From Euryarchaeota archaeon UBA173 (GTDB lineage: Archaea; Thermoplasmatota; Poseidoniia; Poseidoniales; Thalassarchaeaceae), in NCBI GenBank assembly GCA_002498925.1, contig DAJH01000041.1:1-26040 (forward strand): 26,040 nt of DNA, in the 5' to 3' direction. A program made the translations under genes and the position numbers. Numbering within the stretch: position 1 is the stretch's first letter; every line of letters starts with the position of its first letter. The notes under the pieces were generated by a model. That model saw nothing but the letters and a program-made list of their open reading frames with translations, had not been told where the DNA came from and made no database searches. Shown here in pieces: positions 7,620 to 14,792 of the stretch.

Positions 7620-7912
7620 ATACTTCCGGCCGCAATTTGCCCAGCGGCAACACCGTGTTGACGAAACCCCCTCGCCGGAGGTAGAGGATGAAACATGGTA
7701 CCACGCATGGGTAGCCATCTGTCGAAGACCGACTTGACTGCCTCCAAGGCAGAGTGACCGTCGGCGCAAAACAGATGGCCGGACCGGGACAAGGTCCCCT
7801 GAGGACCCGAGAGGGGATGAATCAAGGGACTACCACCCAGTCCGACAGACGTCCCGGGGTGGGTCAGGTGCTGGAGCATTGCGGTGAAGGCTACCGTTAC
7901 GCCCCGGGGCAC
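7620..7912. ncRNA. Candidate structured non-coding RNA (strand not settled)
   Basis: This roughly 330-bp gene-free stretch is visibly GC-richer than other spacers and dense in self-complementary segments: GCCGC/GCGGC (7629-7633 with 7644-7648); CCTC-GCCG-GAGG (7670-7681); a long arm GCCATCTGT/ACAGATGGC (7714-7722 with 7771-7779) enclosing CCGAC/GTCGG (7729-7733 with 7760-7764) and CTGCCT/AGGCAG (7738-7743 with 7747-7752); GGGAC/GTCCC (7786-7798); CCACCC/GGGTGG (7833-7838 with 7857-7862); GGTAGCC/GGCTACC closing 7710-7895. The palindrome GCCCCGGGGC (7901-7910) ends it. Open frames across it do not look like protein. The nested arms resemble a large ribozyme or scaffold RNA. RNase P RNA is the first candidate (GATGAAT then GACAGA near the 3' end on the + strand), but the universal 5' GAGGAAAGUC element is absent, so identity is open. 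Confidence 0.55.
7901..7910. repeat. Perfect GC palindrome at the end of the structured region
   Basis: GCCCCGGGGC is a perfect 10-bp palindrome followed on the + strand by ACACTTTACT. It could close the basal stem of the candidate RNA or mark its boundary. Confidence 0.4.
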
Positions 7913-7923
7913 ACTTTACTAAC

Positions 7924-7934
7924 TAGAAATAAAA
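7924..7934 (+). promoter_or_regulatory. TATA-like box before the CoA-synthesis fusion gene
   Basis: The run TAGAAATAAAA lies about 25 bp before the ATG codons at 7953 and 7959. This fits a leaderless transcript and argues against the earlier ATG at 7935, which lies next to the box itself. Confidence 0.45.
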
Positions 7935-7952
7935 ATGAGGTTCGTCGGTGAA

Positions 7953-8978
7953 ATGGATATGTTCGATGTCGGCCTGATTGGAGGGACATTCGACCGATTT
8001 CACAAAGGCCATCTTCATCTAATCTCTGAGTCCCTGGAACATTGTAAAAAATTAGAGATCTGGATAATTTCAGATAACATAGCTAAGAAAAAGGACCATA
8101 GGGTACTATCGTGGGACGATCGCCTAGATGATCTAAAGCGGTCTTTAGATGACGAATTGTTGTCAAGGGTCTCCTTTGGCAAATTAGAGGATAATTATGG
8201 CCCAGCTCCGACCCATCAAGAAGCACAAGTTGTCTTCTGTACGGAAGATACAAGGAAAAACTGCGAAGAAATAAATGGATTGAGGATCAAGAATGAACTA
8301 TCCCCCTTGCAGATTGTTATTCTGGACCTGCAAAACTCATGGGATGGAAAGCCAATATCCAGCTCAAGGATAAGGAACGGTACGATCGACAGGGATGGAA
8401 ACTCGTGGATTCCAGCGAGTATCAGATCTGGAACTATCGTCATGACGCCAGAGGTCCAAGGAAATCTCAAAGACCCCTTTGGGGTACTATTCCCTGGTCC
8501 CGAGGGGAATCCTTCAGAGGCAATGAGTGACGCACTTTCACACATTGAAAGTCAGCCGGGCCCTACAATAGCAGTTGGAGATGTAACGGTTCTAACGATG
8601 CACCAACTAGGACAGACTCCTGACATCTCTCTAATTGATGGGATGACCAAAAGGGAGGAATGGGAGGGGACGAGTAGCATCGATCAGGAATGCTATGACC
8701 ACAGACTAGACTGTTCAAGCCCCCCGGGGTCTTTGACAACGTCTTTGCTAAGGGCGTGCGAGGTCGCAATTAACTCTTGGAACGAGGACGGTTCCTCCAC
8801 AATAATAAATGTCGAAGGAGAGGAAGACTTAGCCCCACTACTACTGCATCCACTATCTCCAATTGGGGCTGTAGTCCTGTATGGGCAGCCAGGAAAGGGG
8901 GTCGTGGTCAGAATATGCGGAGAGGAGTCAAAGGCCAGGTGCCGCCAGCTACTCGGGGCGTTCATCAGTGCTGATTAG
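7953..8978 (+). CDS. Fused phosphopantetheine adenylyltransferase / GTP-dependent dephospho-CoA kinase
   Basis: This 341-residue protein joins the last two steps of CoA synthesis. Residues about 5-150 are an archaeal-type phosphopantetheine adenylyltransferase with the nucleotidyltransferase motif GGTFDRFHKGH (10-20) and ISSSRIRNGTID (135-146); it would make dephospho-CoA from 4'-phosphopantetheine and ATP. Residues about 165-340 match the DUF359 family, the archaeal GTP-dependent dephospho-CoA kinase: VGDVT (208-212), DISLIDGMTKRE (224-235), SPPGS (256-260), VEGEEDL (287-293) and LYGQPGKG (309-316). In many archaea these are separate genes. The ATG at 7953 (or 7959) is preferred over 7935 because it gives the usual short N-terminus and fits the promoter spacing. 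The 3' end overlaps the convergent membrane gene by 4 nt. Confidence 0.9.
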   Translation: MDMFDVGLIGGTFDRFHKGHLHLISESLEHCKKLEIWIISDNIAKKKDHRVLSWDDRLDDLKRSLDDELLSRVSFGKLEDNYGPAPTHQEAQVVFCTEDTRKNCEEINGLRIKNELSPLQIVILDLQNSWDGKPISSSRIRNGTIDRDGNSWIPASIRSGTIVMTPEVQGNLKDPFGVLFPGPEGNPSEAMSDALSHIESQPGPTIAVGDVTVLTMHQLGQTPDISLIDGMTKREEWEGTSSIDQECYDHRLDCSSPPGSLTTSLLRACEVAINSWNEDGSSTIINVEGEEDLAPLLLHPLSPIGAVVLYGQPGKGVVVRICGEESKARCRQLLGAFISAD

Positions 8979-9490
8979 GACTCTGATTCTGACAGGATAC
9001 CGATCCCAACTCCAAAAGAAACCAACACTATTGCCACAGAGTAGACGCCCGGGTCAACCCAGGTTGATTCTGTCACGCTCCAAATCGTATAGAACAAGAC
9101 GCCCAATGCTACCAGCCAACTGGAGGCCATTTTCTTAAACCCGCCATCAAAAGTAAGCAGGCGCGACATAATACACGAAGGCAATCCCGACATCCAAGAA
9201 CTGAAGCCTCCCTCGTGAGACCCATTCAATCCTATAACTCCCGCTGCGAAAATTGCAACGCCAAATACCCCAAAGATCGCATCATCGGCCACAAACGACA
9301 TGTCTGTGGTAGACGCCTCCTTGACACCAGTCAGGAATTTGATCCAAAGCACCTTCCTTCCCTCGGAATAGGCTCCTTGCGTGAGATTGACAACTGTCAG
9401 AAGCCCTATCCATGACCCTAGAAGGATCGCAGATGCGGAAAGGGTCTTGCTAGGTCGAGTCAGGGACTCCATCCACGTTGATTCACTCAT
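8975..9490 (-). CDS. Four-helix integral membrane protein, function unknown
   Basis: This 171-residue protein is not a recognised family. Four hydrophobic segments are visible: SASAILLGSWIGLLTVV, AIFGVFGVAIFAAGVIGL, SSWLVALGVLFYTIWSV and VYSVAIVLVSFGVGIGIL. The last ends near the C-terminus, so it is nearly all membrane-embedded. The ATG at 9490 was chosen because a minus-strand TATA-like box (TGGTTATACG, 9518-9527) lies 28-37 nt upstream, giving a near-leaderless start; the longer reading to 9595 would extend into the end of cdc6. The stop TAA shares bases with the TAG of the convergent CoA-synthesis gene. It lies downstream of cdc6 in the same direction but has its own promoter. Confidence 0.75.
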   Translation of the reverse strand: MSESTWMESLTRPSKTLSASAILLGSWIGLLTVVNLTQGAYSEGRKVLWIKFLTGVKEASTTDMSFVADDAIFGVFGVAIFAAGVIGLNGSHEGGFSSWMSGLPSCIMSRLLTFDGGFKKMASSWLVALGVLFYTIWSVTESTWVDPGVYSVAIVLVSFGVGIGILSESES

Positions 9491-9517
9491 AGTAACGGGC
9501 GGGCGACCTAGATGTTT

Positions 9518-9527
9518 CGTATAACCA
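9518..9527 (-). promoter_or_regulatory. TATA-like box for the four-helix membrane protein
   Basis: TGGTTATACG on the minus strand predicts a transcript start near 9497, seven nucleotides before the ATG at 9490. Confidence 0.5.
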
Positions 9528-9548
9528 TTTTCAGAGTCAGCAGCCTCA

Positions 9549-10787
9549 TCAAAGATGACTCTGCAGCACATACTTGCCCTCTGCGGCCTGCGCAATGAGT
9601 GGCTCTGACTCGCTTAGGGCGTCTATCGCATCTATCGCCTTGGGTATGGCTGAGTTAACCTGCTTGCTCCTGCCGCCCCTTCCCTTACTGACGTTTCTAG
9701 CCATGATTAGTCCTAGTGTGTCCAACTCATTCAGTAGGGAAGAAATTCTTCTTGGAGTAAGGGGCTCAACTCCAACTTTCATGCATGCCTCGGAGTACGT
9801 CCTGTAGACCTCTCCCGTGCTAATGTTCCTGAGTCCATTTCCTTCATTCAGCCTGATGGAGAATAATACCAACTTCTGATGGAGCGGCAGGGTCCTCAAA
9901 ACAGGAGTCACCTGGTCGTACTCCAATTGACTCTGTGCCATCTTGACGTGAGCAGTCCCCACGAGTGCGTGCTCGGACTGCTCGGCCTTCTGGATTGAGA
10001 TCCTCAGAAGGTCCAGAGCCCGCCTTGCATCCCCATGCTCCTGCGCAGCTAGGGCAGCACAAAGCTGAACGACACCACCATCTAATGACCCCTCTCTGAG
10101 CCCAAAGTCCACCCTCTCCTCCAGGATATCTTGTATTTCTAAAGCACTGTATGGGTGGAAAACCAAATCCTCTTGACTCAGCCTAGAGCTGACTCTTGGA
10201 TCGAGGTGCTGAGTGAAGTGCAAGTCATTACTTATCCCGATGATACAGCATCTCGAATTATTCAGAACAGTATTGATGTTAGTCAGATTGTACAGCAGCC
10301 CATCACCAGACCTTGAGACGAGATTATCGATTTCGTCAAGAACGATGATGTGAACCCCTCCCTCACGATCCATTCTGGAAATCAACGCATCGAGAACTCT
10401 GTCAGTAGGCCATCCTGTAAATGGTATGGGGGCATCTCCCCTCTGCGAGAGTTGGGATGCTATATTCTGAACAACCCTGTATTTGGTATCGACATTTCTA
10501 CAATTAATCTCGTAGCATCTCACTGACTCCCCCATCTCCTTACCCTTGTCTAGCAACTGTGAAAGAACGAATCTAGTCACCACCGTTTTACCAGAACCTG
10601 GAACTCCATACAGCAACATATTCGAGGGGATGTGGCCATTCAAAGCATCCACAAGATTCCTAACCAAGGAGTCAATCTCATGTTTGCGATGAGGGAGTCT
10701 GCTCGGTTCGAAGGCATGGTCGAAAGCCCTTCTTTCCAAGAAGAGGCTCTCTTGTCCGAGAATCTTTTCGAAAATATTCCCGTCCAT
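9549..10787 (-). CDS. cdc6: Orc1/Cdc6 replication initiator
   Basis: This AAA+ protein recognises archaeal replication origins and recruits the MCM helicase. The 412-residue length is typical. Motifs in order are Walker A GVPGSGKT (61-68), Walker B HIIVLDEIDNL (146-156), sensor 1 IGISND (183-188), the DPRVSSRL region (196-203) with a candidate arginine finger, and sensor 2 GDARRALDLL (252-261). A C-terminal winged helix spans about 290-400 (TPRRISSLLNELDTLGLI, then KGRGGRSKQ as wing). The ATG at 10787 sits about 26 bp from the centre of a TATA-like box, so the message is probably leaderless. The 401-bp AT-rich gap upstream is the natural place for an origin. Downstream is a membrane protein with its own promoter. 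Confidence 0.95.
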   Translation of the reverse strand: MDGNIFEKILGQESLFLERRAFDHAFEPSRLPHRKHEIDSLVRNLVDALNGHIPSNMLLYGVPGSGKTVVTRFVLSQLLDKGKEMGESVRCYEINCRNVDTKYRVVQNIASQLSQRGDAPIPFTGWPTDRVLDALISRMDREGGVHIIVLDEIDNLVSRSGDGLLYNLTNINTVLNNSRCCIIGISNDLHFTQHLDPRVSSRLSQEDLVFHPYSALEIQDILEERVDFGLREGSLDGGVVQLCAALAAQEHGDARRALDLLRISIQKAEQSEHALVGTAHVKMAQSQLEYDQVTPVLRTLPLHQKLVLFSIRLNEGNGLRNISTGEVYRTYSEACMKVGVEPLTPRRISSLLNELDTLGLIMARNVSKGRGGRSKQVNSAIPKAIDAIDALSESEPLIAQAAEGKYVLQSHL

Positions 10788-10811
10788 TTTTTTTCACTTC
10801 TCCATATCCCG

Positions 10812-10820
10812 CATAATTAC
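10812..10820 (-). promoter_or_regulatory. TATA-like box for cdc6
   Basis: On the minus strand GTAATTATG is centred about 29 bp upstream of the ATG at 10787, so transcription should begin at or just before the start codon. Confidence 0.5.
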
Positions 10821-11026
10821 AGTAACTAATTCCCCATCAGAGTTAGCAACTGTCTTACGCGGATTCCTAGCGAGTGAGCGGGAGATAATAAGACTCTCTG
10901 ACGATTTCAAGCTCCGACACCAGTTGGTAGACATAGGGAAAGGTATTTTTCGATGTCCAATTTTTTGTTCTACATACTCTCTTAATGACTTTCAGGGTAG
11001 CGTTTTCTAGAGAATTAAAAATTAAA

Positions 11027-11062
11027 AATAACATGTCTAAAAAGACTAGTTTCTATGTTATT
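11027..11062. repeat. Nested inverted repeat in the cdc6-adjacent gap
   Basis: The arms AATAACAT (11027-11034) and ATGTTATT (11055-11062) are perfect 8-bp complements. Directly inside the left arm is a second hairpin, GTCT-AAAA-AGAC (11035-11046). Such AT-rich cruciform-like structure is common at initiator sites and DNA-unwinding regions. Confidence 0.5.
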
Positions 11063-11119
11063 CCAATGTCTGCGCCTGAGTCGCATATTGCTGTCGTCTA
11101 TATCTCCGATCGACGATCA

Positions 11120-11139
11120 AAAAAACTTTCCAGTTTTTT
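11120..11139 (-). terminator. Hairpin with T-run downstream of the MBL gene
   Basis: Perfect 8-bp arms AAAAAACT and AGTTTTTT enclose a 4-nt loop. Read on the minus strand, this lies about 50 nt after the MBL-fold gene's stop and continues into a T-run, which suits archaeal termination at oligo-T. It may equally be part of the origin region. Confidence 0.4.
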
Positions 11140-11188
11140 GAAAATTTTAGTCCGCTGAGAAGATTAGTATAAATAAGCTATATTTTTT

Positions 11189-11983
11189 CTACGATTTTCC
11201 TATCATCGTAAAATCTCCATTTTGATCTATTTCCAGAGTATCGCCATCTTCCAATTGATGGATCGAACTTGGCAGAGTGGGAATGGGGAAACCAGATTCA
11301 TTGCCCTTTCCCGAAGAGTAATTATGAGTTATCAAGATCTTGACATGGGGATGCCTCTTTCCAAATGAAATAACATCTGACGGCCTATGGTGGTGGGGAA
11401 ACTCGCCTATGTCAGGCATGCCCATTTCCAGTATCACCACGTCGGCACTTGGTGCCCTCTCCTCTATTCCCTCACATGGCCCGGAATCCCCACAGTGGAG
11501 TAGCCTGAATCCAGATTCGTGAATCAACTCGTACCCATGCGGGTCAGTCTCAGGGGTGTGACAAACTGGAAACCTCTCATACCTCCATCCCGTTTCACTC
11601 AACACCCCCTTCTCTTCTTCGTCCCAATCAACTCTTTGTTCCAGCGAATCGGCCAAGCTTCCTGGGAAGCCCATTTGACAGAGAGATGAAAGAAAATCCC
11701 TCCCTCCCGGTCTGAGGTGAACAGACAGATCTTTACTTCCAAGGGAATCAGAAATGAACTTCCTATCCAACAGCAAGAATGGAAATCCGAATGTATGGTC
11801 GGCGTGCCAGTGAGTGATCAGCAGGTGCCTAATGTCCGAGGTCGTGCATCCAGATCTCCTCAGTTGTGCAAGTAGTGTTGGAGGCGTGTCAATGAGTATT
11901 TTTCCGTCAATTAATGCAAGGGCGTGCATTCTCCCGTGAGGGGAGAAAGCATTGCCGGTGCCTAGGAAGTCGACTCTCGCCAC
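11189..11983 (-). CDS. MBL-fold metal-dependent hydrolase (RNase Z-like subgroup)
   Basis: The protein opens with VDFLGTGNAFSPHGR, the start strand typical of RNase Z/ElaC-like metallo-beta-lactamase proteins, and carries the metal motif THWHADHTFG (57-66). Further ligands are probably His in FPVCHTPE, Asp in HCGDSG, and His in ILITHNYSSG. These fit a two-zinc hydrolase acting on phosphodiesters or related esters; the substrate is not visible. The exosite arm of true RNase Z is not evident. The GTG at 11983 was chosen because it starts two codons before the conserved strand; a TTG at 12025 would add 14 unconserved residues. It faces the CysJ-like gene divergently and is followed by the AT-rich cdc6 gap. 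Confidence 0.82.
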   Translation of the reverse strand: MARVDFLGTGNAFSPHGRMHALALIDGKILIDTPPTLLAQLRRSGCTTSDIRHLLITHWHADHTFGFPFLLLDRKFISDSLGSKDLSVHLRPGGRDFLSSLCQMGFPGSLADSLEQRVDWDEEEKGVLSETGWRYERFPVCHTPETDPHGYELIHESGFRLLHCGDSGPCEGIEERAPSADVVILEMGMPDIGEFPHHHRPSDVISFGKRHPHVKILITHNYSSGKGNESGFPIPTLPSSIHQLEDGDTLEIDQNGDFTMIGKS

Positions 11984-12100
11984 GACACTCGAAGTCCGGC
12001 CTATGACTTGACCCCATCGCTCCAATCATCAATAATTCACAGCTCCCCCCCGGCATTTCTTCATAAACAGAACTAGACTCGCGAGGCTGAAGGTGACCGA

Positions 12101-13381
12101 ATGTCAGACTGGAGTGCCAAGAATCCATATTCGTCCACCCTTACAGACAACTTCATTTTGAATGGGGAGGGATCCGGTAAGGAGACCAGACACATCGTTT
12201 TCGATCTGGGTGATTCAGGATTGACCTACAAATCAGGAGACGCATTAGGCGTCATCCCTAGATGCCCCCCTGAAATAGTCGAGGAATTATTGGGACTCTG
12301 TGGATTCTCAGGTGATGAGATTGTCGAGACTCACGTTGGGGACTTTCCGATAAGGGAGGCGCTGACCGACAGATATGAGATCCACCGAGTCTCGAAGAAG
12401 TGGATAGAGGCATTGGGCCCTAGATTGGTATCCGATGATGCAGAATTGGAGATTCGTATGGTCAGCAGGTCTCGCACATCAACTAGGGATGGTTCGTTGA
12501 TCGTTGATTGGTCAGGAAGTGGCGAAGAGGGGGATTTACCAGAAGGATATGTTGAGATCGGCACAATGTCCGATCCCTCCGAAACGCTATGGAGGGAACT
12601 GACATCTGACTCAGATTCTATGGAGGACTATATTTGGTCCCGAGATTACGTCGATGCCCTTTCGGACTTCGGTCATGTTGGATTCACTCCACAGCAGATG
12701 GTTGAGGGGATGGATCGGCTGAAACCGAGATTATATTCCATTGCAAGCAGTCCAGATTTTGAGCCAGGCACAGTTCATCTTACTGTCGGAATAGTCAGAT
12801 ATAGCCACCATGAAAGGGACAAGGCTGGACTCTGCACAGGATATATGGCCGACAGATGCGAAGTCGCCAATACAGAGATTGGGGTATTCATGTCACCCAC
12901 TCGTTCATTCGTCCTCCCTGAGGATGGGTCAACGGATGTTATCATGGTCGGACCAGGGACGGGAATAGCTCCCTTCAGAGCATTTCTGCAGCAGAGGGAG
13001 CTTGATGGGGCGACGGGCAGGAACTGGTTGTTCTTTGGCGATTGGACCGAAGAAGGGGAGTACTACTACAGAGATGAGATGGAAGGATGGAAGGACAGTG
13101 GGGTACTCAGCAGGCACGATCTCGCATGGTCCAGAGCCGGTGCCGAGAAGGTCTACGTCCAGCACCTCATGGAGAAGAACGGCGAGGAAATCTGGGAATG
13201 GATTAGTGCTGGGGGATATTTTTATGTCTGCGGGGACAAGAATTACATGGCTAAGGATGTACATAAGATGCTCATTTCAATTTGCGCCAAATATGGCGAA
13301 ATGAACGATGAAGAGGCGAAGGATTTCGTCGAGACGGGACTCATGAAAACCGAGAAGCGCTATCTTAGGGATGTATACTGA
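12101..13381 (+). CDS. CysJ-like FAD/NADPH reductase lacking the flavodoxin domain
   Basis: This 426-residue protein matches the FAD- and NADPH-binding half of sulfite reductase flavoprotein (CysJ) and cytochrome P450 reductase. It begins at the FAD-domain edge (GLTYKSGDALGVIP, 40-53), with FAD-binding RLYSIASS (210-217) and GLCTGYMAD (243-251), the nicotinamide/ribose motif GPGTGIAPFRAF (284-295), YVCGDKNYMAKDV (375-387), and the C-terminal RYLRDVY ending in an aromatic residue that normally stacks on FAD. The N-terminal FMN/flavodoxin domain of CysJ is missing, so electrons would pass to a separate flavodoxin, ferredoxin or sulfite reductase; none is adjacent. The ATG is preceded by an AAGGTGA ribosome binding site. 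Sulfite reduction is the best guess but not proven. Confidence 0.88.
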   Translation: MSDWSAKNPYSSTLTDNFILNGEGSGKETRHIVFDLGDSGLTYKSGDALGVIPRCPPEIVEELLGLCGFSGDEIVETHVGDFPIREALTDRYEIHRVSKKWIEALGPRLVSDDAELEIRMVSRSRTSTRDGSLIVDWSGSGEEGDLPEGYVEIGTMSDPSETLWRELTSDSDSMEDYIWSRDYVDALSDFGHVGFTPQQMVEGMDRLKPRLYSIASSPDFEPGTVHLTVGIVRYSHHERDKAGLCTGYMADRCEVANTEIGVFMSPTRSFVLPEDGSTDVIMVGPGTGIAPFRAFLQQRELDGATGRNWLFFGDWTEEGEYYYRDEMEGWKDSGVLSRHDLAWSRAGAEKVYVQHLMEKNGEEIWEWISAGGYFYVCGDKNYMAKDVHKMLISICAKYGEMNDEEAKDFVETGLMKTEKRYLRDVY

Positions 13382-13406
13382 CCCACTCAATCGTGTGTCA
13401 ATTGCC

Positions 13407-13416
13407 GATTTAATCA
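13407..13416 (+). promoter_or_regulatory. TATA-like box for the biotin carboxylase gene
   Basis: GATTTAATCA is centred about 33 bp before the ATG at 13445, predicting a leader of only a few nucleotides. Confidence 0.45.
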
Positions 13417-13444
13417 TAGGGCTCTTTCCTCAGCAGCACATCAG

Positions 13445-14791
13445 ATGTTCAGGAGGGTGCTGATCGCGAATCGCGGTGAAATAGCTCTCAGGATACTAAG
13501 ATCTCTGAGGGCAATGGGAATAGATGCCGTCATCATTCATGGCAAAGAGGACAGACTCTCACTCCCAGTCAGGCTCGCCGACGAGGGAGTCTACATTCCT
13601 CGTTCAGACCCACTAGCCTCGTATCTTGATATCGAGGCAATCGTGGAGGCGGCAAAGGAAGTAGGCGCCGATGCAGTGCATCCCGGATACGGTTTCTTGG
13701 CAGAGAACCCAGTCTTTGCTCAGAGGCTCGAGGACGAAGGTATCACCTTCATCGGCCCCAGTCCCGAGGTTCTGAGATTACTCGGAGACAAGATTGTTGC
13801 TAGAGATGCAATGACAAAGGCTGGAATACCCGTTGCAAGGGGCTCAGATGGGCCAATATCCGAACCGAAAGAAGCCTCCGAGCAAGCGGCTGAAATTGGC
13901 TATCCTGTAATAATCAAGGCTGCTGCTGGTGGAGGCGGCATAGGCATGCAGGTAGTTGACTCACCAGGGGATTTCGAAAAGGCATTGAGGCTCTGCCAGG
14001 GGCGGGCACTCTCTGCATTTGGGGACGATAGGGTATTCTTGGAGAAATTCATCAAGGGCGCCCAGCACATAGAGTTCCAAGTTCTCGGGGACGGTGAAAA
14101 GGCAATTCACTTCGGCGAGAGATTCTGTTCCATACAGAGGAGGCATCAGAAAATCTTGGAAGAGGGGCCATGGCTTTCCGAAGAAGTCAGATCGGAACTT
14201 GGCTCCAAGGTGGTCGCTGGAGCAGAGGCAGTCGGATACAAAGGACTCGCAACCTTTGAATTCCTGCGTGACGAAAATGGAGAGTTCTTCTTCCTAGAAG
14301 TTAACCCAAGAGTCCAGGTTGAGCATACAGTGACTGAAATGATTACTGGACATGACTTGGTTTCTCTGGGAATTAGGATCGCTGCCGGAGAGTCTCTGCC
14401 CATCTCACAGGACGAGGTAGAGATCAATGGGCACGCCATCCAAGTCAGAGTTAATGCTGAGAATCCATCTACCTTGGCACCCTCGCCAGGGAGGCTTTGG
14501 GAGTGCCATTGGCCTGGTGGGCCGGGAATCAGGATAGACTCCCACGCTCACACGGGTTACGACATGCCCGCAGTTTTCGACTCCCTTCTTTCAAAGATAA
14601 TTTCATGGGGCTCTGATCGACAACAGGCCATATCTAGGATGGAGGCCGCCCTTTCAGAAACGATACTCCTTGGCGTGGACACCCTGATCCCGCTGCATCA
14701 GGAGATTCTCAAGGAGGAAGACTTCCTAAAGGGGGATGTTACAATTAGGTACCTAGAGGAACACCCTGACTTAGTGGGTGGAGGTAATTGA
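13445..14791 (+). CDS. accC: Biotin carboxylase (acetyl/propionyl-CoA carboxylase or pyruvate carboxylase subunit A)
   Basis: This ATP-grasp enzyme carboxylates the biotin of a carrier protein using bicarbonate and ATP. The 448-residue length is normal for a stand-alone subunit. Visible motifs are RRVLIANRGEIALRI (3-17), HPGYGFLAENP (79-89), the glycine-rich ATP loop KAAAGGGGIGM (158-168), FCSIQRRHQKILEE (227-240), and the metal/catalytic EVNPRVQVEHTVTE (285-298). Small departures from the consensus are FCSIQRRHQ for DCSIQRRHQ and EEGPW for EEAPS. There is no biotin carrier or carboxyltransferase gene beside it, so the acyl-CoA or pyruvate substrate is unknown. It ends inside the GTG-led extension of the PfkB gene, and translation of the two is probably coupled. 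Confidence 0.93.
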   Translation: MFRRVLIANRGEIALRILRSLRAMGIDAVIIHGKEDRLSLPVRLADEGVYIPRSDPLASYLDIEAIVEAAKEVGADAVHPGYGFLAENPVFAQRLEDEGITFIGPSPEVLRLLGDKIVARDAMTKAGIPVARGSDGPISEPKEASEQAAEIGYPVIIKAAAGGGGIGMQVVDSPGDFEKALRLCQGRALSAFGDDRVFLEKFIKGAQHIEFQVLGDGEKAIHFGERFCSIQRRHQKILEEGPWLSEEVRSELGSKVVAGAEAVGYKGLATFEFLRDENGEFFFLEVNPRVQVEHTVTEMITGHDLVSLGIRIAAGESLPISQDEVEINGHAIQVRVNAENPSTLAPSPGRLWECHWPGGPGIRIDSHAHTGYDMPAVFDSLLSKIISWGSDRQQAISRMEAALSETILLGVDTLIPLHQEILKEEDFLKGDVTIRYLEEHPDLVGGGN

Positions 14792-14792
14792 T

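Larger units (their letters stand above)
10788..11188. other. AT-rich gene-free gap next to cdc6, candidate replication origin
   Basis: This 401-bp stretch holds no credible gene. It is strongly AT-rich from about 10930 on, with homopolymer A and T runs, and carries several inverted repeats: AATAACAT/ATGTTATT (11027-11062) around GTCT-AAAA-AGAC, GATCG-A-CGATC (11108-11118), and AAAAAACT/AGTTTTTT (11120-11139). Archaeal origins usually lie beside orc1/cdc6 in such AT-rich spacers. I did not find a clear series of origin recognition boxes, and part of the region must also serve as the cdc6 promoter and the 3' end of the upstream MBL gene. Confidence 0.45.

Noticed and set aside
7620..7912. Firm call of RNase P RNA or SRP RNA
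   Set aside because: GATGAAT followed by GACAGA recalls the 3' core of RNase P RNA, but the 5' GAGGAAAGUC element and its P4 pairing are not found. SRP's GGAAGG/AGCAGC helix 8 motif is absent on both strands.
7577..7951. Open frames across the 7581-7934 gap (a 111-residue minus frame, short plus frames) as possible genes
   Set aside because: Their sequences look like translated structured DNA, with no domain pattern, no ribosome site and conflict with the helices seen; the region fits RNA better.
11126..11144. Possible mini origin recognition box (TTTCCAG...GAAAA) in the cdc6 gap
   Set aside because: The match to the known TTCCAGTGGAAAC core is partial and single; the same bases are better explained as a hairpin with A/T runs.
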